A stretch of DNA of 64,000 bases. Origin: an uncultured Vampirovibrio sp. Lineage in GTDB: Bacteria > Cyanobacteriota > Vampirovibrionia > Gastranaerophilales > Gastranaerophilaceae. Made by a program: the position numbers and the translations under genes. Numbering within the stretch: the first letter of the stretch is position 1; every line of letters starts with the position of its first letter. This document shows, one piece after another, positions 17,300 to 25,681 of this stretch. The stretch is from assembly GCA_910577395.1 (NCBI GenBank), contig CAJTLG010000001.1, positions 124,001-188,000 of the forward strand, read 5' to 3'. The notes under the pieces are model-generated. The model was not told the DNA's origin and searched no databases. It worked only from the letters and a program-made list of their open reading frames with translations.

Positions 17300-18804
17300 A
17301 TTGATACCTGATTATCAACTATTGAGTTTTTTAATATGAAACTGAATGTACAGCCTTTATTTATTTCGCCCTCTGCAAAAATTTTTCCGTGGTGCGCTTC
17401 AATTATTTGCCTTGATAAATAAAGCCCAAGCCCTGTTGAGGCAGACCTTTTTTTGCTTGTCCCTTGTGAAAATCTTTTAAACAGCTTATCTATATCTTCT
17501 TTACTTAAGCCTTCGCCAAAATCAACAACATCAACACGGATATCTTTATTTTGATAAGAAGTTTTTATTTTTATAATACCGTCTTTTTTGCTGTGTTTAA
17601 TAGCGTTTCCGATGAGGTTTGAGATAACTCTTCTGATTTCGTTTTTATCGGCATCTATAGTTATATTTTTACAGTTTTTATCTGAAAAGTCGAATTCAAA
17701 TTTAAGATTTTCATCAATTAATAACGGCGCAAGGGTTTTGGCGCACTCTTCAATTAATTCTTCCATATTAAATTTAGATTTACACAGGAAAAGTTTACCT
17801 GATTCGTATCTGTATACCTCTAAAAGCGCATTAACAAGCCCAAGCATATCTTCAGAGCTTTTTTTCATTACATTTAAAAGCTCTTTTAATTCATTGCTCA
17901 AATCTCCAAGATTGCCTCCAAGGGTAAAATCCAGAGCATTGATTGATGCAAGCAGCGGTGTTCTTAAATCATGCGTTAATGTTGCAATAAAATCATCCCT
18001 AAGACGTTCATTTTCTTTTTGGAAAGTGATATCACGGATAAGTGCTATTGTAAAATGCTCTCCTTTAATAAGAACATCGGCAATCCCTATTTCAACAGGG
18101 ATTTTTTTGTTGTTTTCATAATCTATAACGCTGAAATCCCTTAGTACTCTTTCTGTTTTATCAATTTTTTTATTTTTTTCATTTATTATAAGCTCAAAGA
18201 AATTTTTCCCTTCAAGGGCTGTATTTTCTATATTGCCCGGGCATAACAATTTTTTAGCCTGTTCGTTTGCTTGTACAATTATATTATTTGAATTGAACAT
18301 CACAAGGCCGTCTGTCAGATTTTCAATTATAGTGTTTAGTTTCACCGTTCTTTCTTTGACTTTTTCATCCAGTGTTCTGTTTGTTTCTTCAAGCTCTTCG
18401 ATTTTAGCTTTAAGTTGACCTTTCAGTCTTGTTCTTTCAATACCGTTTTTAATATTTAAAATGATATCATCATTAATCCATGGTTTTTCAATATATTTAA
18501 AGATACCAACTTCATTTATCGCCCTTATAGCATTTTCTTTATCGGCATATCCTGTAAGTAAAATCTGGGTTGTATCGGGCTGATATTGTTTTGCTTTGGA
18601 TAAAAATTCAATACCGTTCATTTTCGGCATAATAAAATCTGAAATTATTAAATCGCAAGGATTATCTTTAATGTATTCAAGTGCCGTGCCCGGGTCATTA
18701 AAAATATCAACGTTTGAAAAACCCTCAATCTTAAGCAATGTTTTAAGGGTTTTTATTACCATATCTTCATCGTCTACAATGACTATTTTTCCAGTGATTA
18801 GCAT
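17296..18804 (-). CDS. Soluble sensor histidine kinase with N-terminal receiver and PAS domains
   Basis: The order is: receiver domain (about 5-125, phospho-Asp in LIISDFIMPK), coiled coil (about 125-155), PAS domain (about 155-275), HisKA with the phospho-accepting His in LTHDLRTPL (about 285), and an HATPase_c domain with N-box NLIGNAIKHS and G-boxes DFGEGL and GLGLYLS. No transmembrane segment is visible, so it senses an internal or relayed signal. A receiver placed before the kinase suggests input from another kinase. The stop overlaps the start of the NarL-type regulator. Confidence 0.92.
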   Translation of the reverse strand: MLITGKIVIVDDEDMVIKTLKTLLKIEGFSNVDIFNDPGTALEYIKDNPCDLIISDFIMPKMNGIEFLSKAKQYQPDTTQILLTGYADKENAIRAINEVGIFKYIEKPWINDDIILNIKNGIERTRLKGQLKAKIEELEETNRTLDEKVKERTVKLNTIIENLTDGLVMFNSNNIIVQANEQAKKLLCPGNIENTALEGKNFFELIINEKNKKIDKTERVLRDFSVIDYENNKKIPVEIGIADVLIKGEHFTIALIRDITFQKENERLRDDFIATLTHDLRTPLLASINALDFTLGGNLGDLSNELKELLNVMKKSSEDMLGLVNALLEVYRYESGKLFLCKSKFNMEELIEECAKTLAPLLIDENLKFEFDFSDKNCKNITIDADKNEIRRVISNLIGNAIKHSKKDGIIKIKTSYQNKDIRVDVVDFGEGLSKEDIDKLFKRFSQGTSKKRSASTGLGLYLSRQIIEAHHGKIFAEGEINKGCTFSFILKNSIVDNQVSI

Positions 18805-18954
18805 ACTTACAGAATAAGATATTTTTAGTTTTTAGACAAATATTTAACAAAAATACAAGAAAATTCCCACAAATAGCAAATATTTTATTTTTGGTGTTTT
18901 GTACACACAATTGCTGCAGGATATTGAGCAAGTTGCATGCAAAAAATATGAGGA

Positions 18955-21282
18955 ATGATGAAAGCAGGTTTGAGTAATAACCGTGGGGCGGGTACGCCCT
19001 ACAGGGATAATATGTCGCAAAAGAGCTTATCTTTTGGTGCTAAATCTGCATATATTCAGATTGAAAATTACGGAAAATTTTTAAAAGATACAAATTTGTA
19101 TATAGGAAAAGGCTTTTTTGAAAATCTTACAAGCGGTTTAAGTATTTCAAAAAGCAGTGAAACTTTTGATTACAATAAAAGCAAATTCGTATTTGAAGCT
19201 GATACTTTTCTGAAAAAAGCCCGGGACGGCGTTATAGATATTACAAAACTGCCTGTTGATATATTTGCCGTAGTTATGCAGAAAGCAAACAGAATTCCTC
19301 TTATCAGAGATATCGGTGCAGTAAAAAGGCTGGGTAATCTTCCGGTATTTCAAGCAAGAAGGGAAGAAAAAGAAACGGCCCAGCTTGCAAGAAAAATAAA
19401 AGGCCTTGCACTTAGCAGTTCCGACCCTTTTGAACTTAGAAAAACAGTTCTTAAAATCCCTTCAGGAAGGGCTGTCGGGAACTATAATACAAAGGATGAA
19501 AGAGCCTTAAACAGGCTTTCTACCGGTTTTGTTTCCTCTATGTTTGTCGGGACTGATTTTTATAACCTTGTAATGTATGAGAAAAATGATAAAAAAGAAG
19601 CTGCGCAAGCTGCAAGAAAGCGCCGCAACAGAGAGCTTTCAAGGCATGTGCTTACTGCATTTTTAACTTTTTCTATACTTGGTACTTTTTCAGGATTTAT
19701 AAACAGAAGTAAAGTTGCCGCTTGTGCTGCTATAGCAGGGTGCGCATTATTTTCTGAAGTAATAACCAGGCTTGTATCGGGTGTTTCACTAAAACCGTTA
19801 ACCCCTGAGGAGGCAAAAAAATATAACGAAAAACATGCTAAAAAGCAGGCTGAAACTGCAGCTGATAAAAAAGAACAAGAAACTAATAAAACAAGACTGC
19901 CGGCAAATAATAACAACGAAGATGACAGAACAAAAAGCCCCATAACTTTTAAAAATGTGGCTAAAGCAGCCGTCGCAATAGTTGCTGCCAATATTTTGTA
20001 TGGTGTTGCAAGGTCAAAAATTCCGTCGTTTGATAAGATGCTGTCAGATATTAGCGCAAAATATAAAAAAATATATAAATCCATTGCAAAAGCTGACTTA
20101 ATACAGGATGATAAAACATTAAGAGAATTTCTTGACGGTTTTACCGGAAGAGATATGGGCGCAATTCGCCAGGCGTATTCACGAATTTTGAATGTAAAAT
20201 TTACAAGAGAAGAAGCTCAACAGCTGCTGCAAAATGCACAAAACGGCGTTGTAAGCATTGATAATAAAAGTAAATTATTAATAGATGCTTATAAAAGAAG
20301 TGCAAAACAAGACCTTAATGCGTTCATTAAAACCGCAAGAGAAGAAGGAATTGATTATTCCGTGACATCAAAGCTTGTAAAGCATGAAATAGATAATGTA
20401 ACAAAACTGGATGATGCAGGCAATGAAGTCTTGTCCGGCATTAAAGGGATAGATTTTAAGTTGGATTTATCTATGCCTGATAAAATTATTGGCGGCAAAG
20501 AATATTATTCTATGAAAGATGCCGTATACAATTTTGGTGCAATTGAAGAAAGAAAAAGGAAAGTGGTGCTTGATGCAATTTGCTATCCTTTTAAGGCCTT
20601 TTCGCATTTTGTTTCTACCCCTACAAGGTTTTTAAAAACTCTTGCGGGTATTCCCAATAAAGAAATCAAAAAACCCGAAAAATACGTATCTCCTGATTTG
20701 GGAGAGTTTTACAGAGACTGTTCCGTTATGTTTAAAAAATATAAAACCGGCAAAATTTCTCTGAAAGAATTCCATAAATATATTCAGAAGGCAAATACCG
20801 ATGTATTTGATAAGGAGGGTACGCCCCAATATCCGCAAACAGTTCTTGCAAACGTATCAAGAACCATTGTAACCCTTATTACAAGCTATTTCTTTGTAAA
20901 TGATTTCAGAAACGAAGTATTAATCCAATCTAACGGAGAAAATACCCAAAAAGCTGCCGAGGTTACAAAAGAGCGTATTGCACATAAAGTTTCAAACTTC
21001 TTCTTAAATAAATTCTATATGAACCTGTTTAATAACACATTTGAAAAACAATTCCTCGGAAGCTTGCTAGGTGCAACATCCGTGGCTGCGGCGACAGAGC
21101 TTACAAATGAAACATCCGTAAGGCTTTCAATCGGTGTTCCTGTGACAAGGAAAAAATCAAAAGAAGATATAGAAGAATTTGAAAAGAACCACATTGAAAA
21201 AGAGGGTGCCCTTGGTGCTTATTATAAGCTTATGGCAAGAATAACCGGCAAAAAGATGCTTAGCGAAAAAGCAAACGGATAA
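18955..21282 (+). CDS. Large protein with two copies of an unknown membrane-associated domain, 775 aa
   Basis: This is the paralogue of the 7082-9238 product and has no recognised family. The N-terminus has SLSFGAK at about 24-30. The first repeat (about 183-290) has a hydrophobic stretch, TDFYN, a basic Ala-rich helix, two hydrophobic helices, then TRLVSGVSLKPLTPEEAKKY. The second (about 632-745) shows a parallel hydrophobic stretch, NDFRN, a Glu/Lys helix, hydrophobic helices, then VRLSIGVPVTRKKSKEDIEEF. A further helix (about 340-360) lies between. ATGATG gives two possible starts, with AGGA directly before. It stands alone between the two-component operon and the phosphohexomutase. Confidence 0.8.
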   Translation: MMKAGLSNNRGAGTPYRDNMSQKSLSFGAKSAYIQIENYGKFLKDTNLYIGKGFFENLTSGLSISKSSETFDYNKSKFVFEADTFLKKARDGVIDITKLPVDIFAVVMQKANRIPLIRDIGAVKRLGNLPVFQARREEKETAQLARKIKGLALSSSDPFELRKTVLKIPSGRAVGNYNTKDERALNRLSTGFVSSMFVGTDFYNLVMYEKNDKKEAAQAARKRRNRELSRHVLTAFLTFSILGTFSGFINRSKVAACAAIAGCALFSEVITRLVSGVSLKPLTPEEAKKYNEKHAKKQAETAADKKEQETNKTRLPANNNNEDDRTKSPITFKNVAKAAVAIVAANILYGVARSKIPSFDKMLSDISAKYKKIYKSIAKADLIQDDKTLREFLDGFTGRDMGAIRQAYSRILNVKFTREEAQQLLQNAQNGVVSIDNKSKLLIDAYKRSAKQDLNAFIKTAREEGIDYSVTSKLVKHEIDNVTKLDDAGNEVLSGIKGIDFKLDLSMPDKIIGGKEYYSMKDAVYNFGAIEERKRKVVLDAICYPFKAFSHFVSTPTRFLKTLAGIPNKEIKKPEKYVSPDLGEFYRDCSVMFKKYKTGKISLKEFHKYIQKANTDVFDKEGTPQYPQTVLANVSRTIVTLITSYFFVNDFRNEVLIQSNGENTQKAAEVTKERIAHKVSNFFLNKFYMNLFNNTFEKQFLGSLLGATSVAAATELTNETSVRLSIGVPVTRKKSKEDIEEFEKNHIEKEGALGAYYKLMARITGKKMLSEKANG

Positions 21283-21356
21283 TACCTGCTTTCTGCATAT
21301 AACATTTCTTTTATGATAAAATATTTCCTAAGGTATTTTATTGAAGAGGATTTTAT

Positions 21357-23570
21357 ATGCAAACTTTAGAGAAATTATTATTTGACGGAGTTGAAAAAAA
21401 TACACCTGCCTCTGTTAAAAATGACAGGGTATTTGATTATACAAATAGAGGCAAATTTACTTTTACGCTCACAAAGGAACTTGTTGAAAAACTTGAACTG
21501 AAAAAATGGTTTGCAGGTTATAAAAAAGAAGCACTTGTTTCAACCGCAGGCATCAGGGGGCCGCAAAATGTGCTTTATCCGCATGATACAAGGTTCCCAA
21601 TTAATACAATAGGTATAACCCTTGCAACACTTGCAAAGGCACTTGTTCTAAAAGAAAAATATCCAAATGCTGATTTGGTGAAACTTGCAGGCTCTGAAGT
21701 AAGGTATAACAGTAAGACCTATCTTGATATAATCGCAAGAATTCAATCTGCCGTTGGCATAAAAACCCTTGTGCCTTCAAAAAGGCAGACTATCCCTATA
21801 TGGCTTGCATCGTTTTTGGCTTTTAAGCTTGACCTGGTTGGGGCCGAATATATAACAAGCTCTCATGGGATAAGTGTAAAAAATGCTACAAAAGACCTCA
21901 ATAACCAGGGCTCACAGTTTTTGCCCAACGAAAGCCTTGAATTTGTAAATAAAATAGAAGAAATCTTTGATATTGTTGATAAAAAAGGTGAATATAAGAT
22001 TGAATTTTCTGCCACGGATGACACTTTGATTGATGAAGAATCAATGGAAAGACTGAATAACGGTGTGGATTTATATGTTGAATATCTTAAATCAAATGTT
22101 GCAAATGATATCATTTTAAATAAAATCAAAAATTTTGATAAAAAAATTGTAATAGATGCTGTTGGAGGTGCAGCCTACAATACACTTTCAAAAATATTAA
22201 ATAAACTGGATATTTCAAATACCTTTGATTGGCTGAATATTGAAGAAGACCCGTTTTTCCATTCAATCGGAAAAGACACTAAAAACGGTGCATTCTATGA
22301 TTGGTCCCTCGATATTACGGTTGTCGCCAAGGATAAAGACGAAAAACCGTATTTTCCGGTAATTAATTCCTTAAAATATGATGAAAAGCTTAAAAATTAT
22401 CCCTTGGGTACGGTTTGCCTTGTAACAGACCCTGACCATGACAGATTAAGTGTTGTGCAGATTGAAAGTGCCGATAAAAAAGATGATGTGTTGCGCGCGG
22501 GCGTTGATATTGCAGACCTTGACAAGGGGAGAATACTTTGTATCTTTAGCGCAAATCAGGCATTTTTAATGATTATGGACTATTGGGCAAAACAGCTTAA
22601 AGAAACCGGCGAGTTTAACAAGTCTGAACGGTTTATTGTAAAAACCACCGCAAGCTCTAAAAGCTGGGATGAATGGGCAAGGGCTAACGGTATTAAGGTT
22701 ATAAATACACCTGTAGGCTTTAAAGAGATTGCAAATACGATTAAAAAAGTAGAATTTCAGCTTGAACAAGGTGTTGAAAACATTGTAGTTGAGGATATAT
22801 TTAAAAACAGGGTTGAGCTTGGCAATACCGCAAATGGCGGCCCAAGAATGATTTTTGGCGGTGAAGAATCCGGCGGAATGATTATAGGTTCAAATGATAT
22901 TATAAAGTCCTTAAATGGTCGTATGGCACTTGCAATGCGCGAAAAAAGCGCAACGGAAGCAATTATTGCAGCATCCGGTCTTGTTGCAAGTCTTGATATG
23001 CCGCTTTGGAAACATCTGGAGAATGTCTATGATGAAAATAAAATCAAGGCACGGTATGATGTTAGGGATGATATATCTTATTATAACGAATCAGAGCCTG
23101 ATATTGAAAAACTAAAGGCTGCAAAGATTTCAGGCGAAGCACTTCGTACCAAAAATGATGTATTTTACCTATCCCTTGCAATAGCGCTTGAAGAAGGGCT
23201 TATAACCCTTGAAAATGTTAAGGAAATTTTATCAAAAACATTCCCCGCGCTTGATTTTTCTAGCCTTCTTGCCGTGAAATTTGTGGGGGACGGTACATAT
23301 CTTGATTTTGATGATAAATTTATAGAAATTCGCCCGTCAGGAACAGATGCCAAAACAAAAGCGTACGCAGGCGGCTCTGATAAGGTGCTTTTAGCGGAAT
23401 GGTCACGTACACTTGGCAATTATTCAGGTGATTTAAATGATATTTACAAAAAATACATCAGTGAAGACTTTGTAAATAACGCAAAGGAAAAATCTCTGAA
23501 ACTGTATGATGATTATGCAAACAAAGATATAGATACAAGGGAATTTAAAATCCCTGAGTACAGGTTTTAA
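21357..23570 (+). CDS. Phosphohexomutase-family protein (phosphoglucomutase/phosphomannomutase-like), 737 aa
   Basis: Members interconvert hexose 1- and 6-phosphates through a phosphoserine. Visible motifs in order are the active loop TSSHGIS (about 168-174, in place of the usual TASHNP), the metal-binding loop DPDHDR (about 359-364, usually DPDGDR), the sugar-binding GGEESGG (about 501-507) and the phosphate-binding IRPSGTDAK near 660. The protein is clearly longer than the usual 450-580 residues, with insertions in the first half and a C-terminal extension. The altered active loop suggests a divergent subfamily whose substrate should not be assumed. An Ser, Asp, Asp set and the phosphate loop remain, so activity is likely. 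Confidence 0.85.
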   Translation: MQTLEKLLFDGVEKNTPASVKNDRVFDYTNRGKFTFTLTKELVEKLELKKWFAGYKKEALVSTAGIRGPQNVLYPHDTRFPINTIGITLATLAKALVLKEKYPNADLVKLAGSEVRYNSKTYLDIIARIQSAVGIKTLVPSKRQTIPIWLASFLAFKLDLVGAEYITSSHGISVKNATKDLNNQGSQFLPNESLEFVNKIEEIFDIVDKKGEYKIEFSATDDTLIDEESMERLNNGVDLYVEYLKSNVANDIILNKIKNFDKKIVIDAVGGAAYNTLSKILNKLDISNTFDWLNIEEDPFFHSIGKDTKNGAFYDWSLDITVVAKDKDEKPYFPVINSLKYDEKLKNYPLGTVCLVTDPDHDRLSVVQIESADKKDDVLRAGVDIADLDKGRILCIFSANQAFLMIMDYWAKQLKETGEFNKSERFIVKTTASSKSWDEWARANGIKVINTPVGFKEIANTIKKVEFQLEQGVENIVVEDIFKNRVELGNTANGGPRMIFGGEESGGMIIGSNDIIKSLNGRMALAMREKSATEAIIAASGLVASLDMPLWKHLENVYDENKIKARYDVRDDISYYNESEPDIEKLKAAKISGEALRTKNDVFYLSLAIALEEGLITLENVKEILSKTFPALDFSSLLAVKFVGDGTYLDFDDKFIEIRPSGTDAKTKAYAGGSDKVLLAEWSRTLGNYSGDLNDIYKKYISEDFVNNAKEKSLKLYDDYANKDIDTREFKIPEYRF

Positions 23571-23574
23571 ACAT

Positions 23575-23606
23575 TAAAAAAGCGGGGTTTAAACCCCGCT
23601 TTTTTA
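23575..23606. terminator. Bidirectional terminator between phosphohexomutase and trxA
   Basis: A long perfect stem with AAGCGGGG/CCCCGCTT and A/T runs on both sides serves the two convergent genes. Confidence 0.9.
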
Positions 23607-23621
23607 ATGTTATAAGAAAAT

Positions 23622-23948
23622 CTATGCCATATGTTTTTCAATGTTTGAAACAATGGCAGATTTTGGCATAAGCCCCACAAGTGTTTCCTTGGCCTCACCG
23701 TTTTTAAATATTACAATACTTGGCAGGCCTGAAATTTGATATTCTTTTGCAGTTTTCAGGTTTTCATCCGTATTTATTTTTGTAACTTTGATTTTACCTT
23801 CAAATTCTCCTGCGATTTCATCTAATACAGGTCCCATTTTTCTGCATGGTCCGCACCATGGCGCCCAAAAATCAACCACTGTAATACTTTCATTTTTTAA
23901 AACTTCGTTTTCAAATGTTGCATCTGTTATATCAATAGCATTACTCAT
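23622..23948 (-). CDS. trxA: Thioredoxin
   Basis: The 108-residue single-domain thioredoxin has the redox motif WCGPC at about 31-35, preceded by VVDFWAP. The cis-Pro loop ISGLPSIVIF follows near 70-80. It reduces protein disulfides in the cytoplasm. A clear AAGGAG ribosome site lies nine bases before the ATG. It stands alone between convergent and divergent neighbours. Confidence 0.95.
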   Translation of the reverse strand: MSNAIDITDATFENEVLKNESITVVDFWAPWCGPCRKMGPVLDEIAGEFEGKIKVTKINTDENLKTAKEYQISGLPSIVIFKNGEAKETLVGLMPKSAIVSNIEKHMA

Positions 23949-24029
23949 GATAGTCCAATTCTCCTTTTTGTTATCTTTTGTATTATAATCATGACCGTAT
24001 TATATGTCAAAATTAAAACTAATATCAGA

Positions 24030-24668
24030 ATGAATATAGATAAGATAATTGAAAATCTAAAAAAAGACAATTCATCCAACAGGGTAACCCAAACGGAATT
24101 TGTAAAATTTATGGAACAGGTGGCAGACCCTTATCTTGTTTTGATATGCTGTATTTTAAGCCTGCGCACCAATGATAAAACCACCTATCCTTGCTCTATG
24201 CGTATGCTCAAGCTTGGAAAAACTCCGGAGGAAATTTCAAAACTTGATGTTGAAACCCTTGCTAAAGCCATATACCCTGTCGGTTTTTATCAAAACAAGG
24301 CTGAGCAAATTATTCAATTATCCAAAGAGCTTGTTGCAAAATATAATTCCAAAGTTCCTGATGAAATTGAAGAGCTTGTAAAATTTAAAGGAGTGGGGAG
24401 GAAGACGGCTAATCTTGTTTTGACAAAAGGCTTTAATAAACCGGCTATTTGTGTGGATGTGCATGTGCACAGGATTTCAAACCGTCTTGGGTATGTGGAA
24501 ACCAAAACCCCTGAAGAAACAGAATTTGCACTGCGGGAAAAACTCCCTAAAAAGTATTGGATAGATTTTAATACCCTTCTTGTAACCCACGGGCAAAATG
24601 TTTGCAAACCGATAAAACCAAATTGTGCAGATTGTTCAATTTCAAAATACTGCTCTAAAATAATATAA
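24030..24668 (+). CDS. nth: Endonuclease III (DNA glycosylase/AP lyase)
   Basis: This base-excision repair enzyme removes oxidised pyrimidines and cuts at abasic sites. It has the helix-hairpin-helix with the catalytic Lys in GVGRKTANLVL, the catalytic Asp in VDVHVHRISNR, and the C-terminal four-cysteine iron-sulfur loop C-x6-C-x2-C-x5-C. An ATG at 23991 is in frame, but a TATAAT ends at 23989, which would put transcription start after that codon. The Met at 24030 therefore fits better and gives 212 residues, the usual length. Confidence 0.94.
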   Translation: MNIDKIIENLKKDNSSNRVTQTEFVKFMEQVADPYLVLICCILSLRTNDKTTYPCSMRMLKLGKTPEEISKLDVETLAKAIYPVGFYQNKAEQIIQLSKELVAKYNSKVPDEIEELVKFKGVGRKTANLVLTKGFNKPAICVDVHVHRISNRLGYVETKTPEETEFALREKLPKKYWIDFNTLLVTHGQNVCKPIKPNCADCSISKYCSKII

Positions 24669-24680
24669 ATATTAAAATTA

Positions 24681-24708
24681 AAAGCCCCAATAAAATAAGG
24701 GGCTTTTA
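24681..24708. terminator. Bidirectional terminator between nth and ferritin gene
   Basis: AAAAGCCCC and GGGGCTTTT form a stem with a ten-base A/T loop between two convergent genes. Confidence 0.85.
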
Positions 24709-24713
24709 AAACT

Positions 24714-25217
24714 CTATTCTATATACTCTTTATCTGCCTTTAGTTCTCTGTCTATATTTACAATTTCACAAGTGCAATCTTTAATATAGCTCATTTTATC
24801 AAGCATTGATTGGAAAAGGTGTTCTTCTTCAACCTGTTCGTTTACAAACCAGTGGAGGAATACTTCAAGCGGGTAATCATTCTTTTCTTTTGAATTTTTG
24901 TATAATCTGTGGATGTTTTCTGTTACAAATTTTTCATGGTCAAGTGCCGCATTTATTGCATCAATCGGGTTATTCCAATTTGTATCAGGTGCTTCTATTC
25001 TTAAAAGCTGCACCTTTTCATCCCTTAATATTAAATAATCATAGATTTTTCTTGCGTGATTCAATTCTTCTTTTGCATGGTTTTTTGTTAATTTTGCAAA
25101 ACCTTCCATATTAATTTCTGCAAAATATGTTGCCATTGCAAAATAAAGATATGCAGCATAAAATTCCCTGTTTAGTTGTGCATTCAGGTCTTCTAAAAGT
25201 GTATTATCCATTTTCAT
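24714..25217 (-). CDS. Bacterial non-haem ferritin
   Basis: This 167-residue iron-storage protein oxidises Fe(II) and stores it as a mineral in a 24-subunit shell. Ferroxidase ligands are visible as NREFYAAYLYFAMA (Glu about 17), AKEELNHARKIYDY (Glu and His about 50-53) and NEQVEEEH further on. The longer frame that begins at 25298 runs into the preceding gene. The ATG at 25217 has GAGGA upstream and begins just two bases after the superoxide reductase stop. It forms one operon with that gene, tying iron storage to peroxide and superoxide handling. Confidence 0.93.
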   Translation of the reverse strand: MKMDNTLLEDLNAQLNREFYAAYLYFAMATYFAEINMEGFAKLTKNHAKEELNHARKIYDYLILRDEKVQLLRIEAPDTNWNNPIDAINAALDHEKFVTENIHRLYKNSKEKNDYPLEVFLHWFVNEQVEEEHLFQSMLDKMSYIKDCTCEIVNIDRELKADKEYIE

Positions 25218-25218
25218 T

Positions 25219-25635
25219 TTATTTTTCCTCGTTATTTGATATGTATAAACCGTGAATATTACAATATTCTCTTGCACTAAGGCCGTCACCCTTGCCAAGG
25301 TTACTTCTGCAATTAATATTTATTTGCGGTTCCTCCCCGGGGTAAAGGTATTCCCTGTGTATCGTTTTTTGATTTTTTGACACAGCCTCTATAAATTGAA
25401 TATAGTGTTCTTCAACCATAGGGTGCGGCATTTCGCCAACGCGTATTCTAACCCCCACCCCTTCGCATTCATAATCTATAACGGGTACATGTTTTTCATT
25501 TACACCGTCTGTTGTGCCGGGTCTAAGGTGTTCCATTTCCTCTCCGCAGCACACAAGGGTGCCTTCCCCCGGTAATACAACTTCCACAATGTTTTTGCAG
25601 ATATTGCATCTGTAAATTTCAAGTTTTTCTGTCAT
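25219..25635 (-). CDS. dfx: Desulfoferrodoxin / superoxide reductase
   Basis: This enzyme reduces superoxide to peroxide without making oxygen, a typical anaerobe defence. The 138-residue class I form has an N-terminal desulforedoxin domain with C-x2-C (YRCNICKN) and CC (VCCGEE), then the catalytic centre II ligands His in EKHVPV, His in PHPMVEEHYI, and Cys and His in YCNIHG near the C-terminus. It is followed by the ferritin gene. The pairing indicates an anaerobic or microaerobic lifestyle. Confidence 0.95.
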   Translation of the reverse strand: MTEKLEIYRCNICKNIVEVVLPGEGTLVCCGEEMEHLRPGTTDGVNEKHVPVIDYECEGVGVRIRVGEMPHPMVEEHYIQFIEAVSKNQKTIHREYLYPGEEPQININCRSNLGKGDGLSAREYCNIHGLYISNNEEK

Positions 25636-25681
25636 TTTAAAATCCTTTATAAAAAGTAATTTTCAAGGACGTGAGCCTTGC

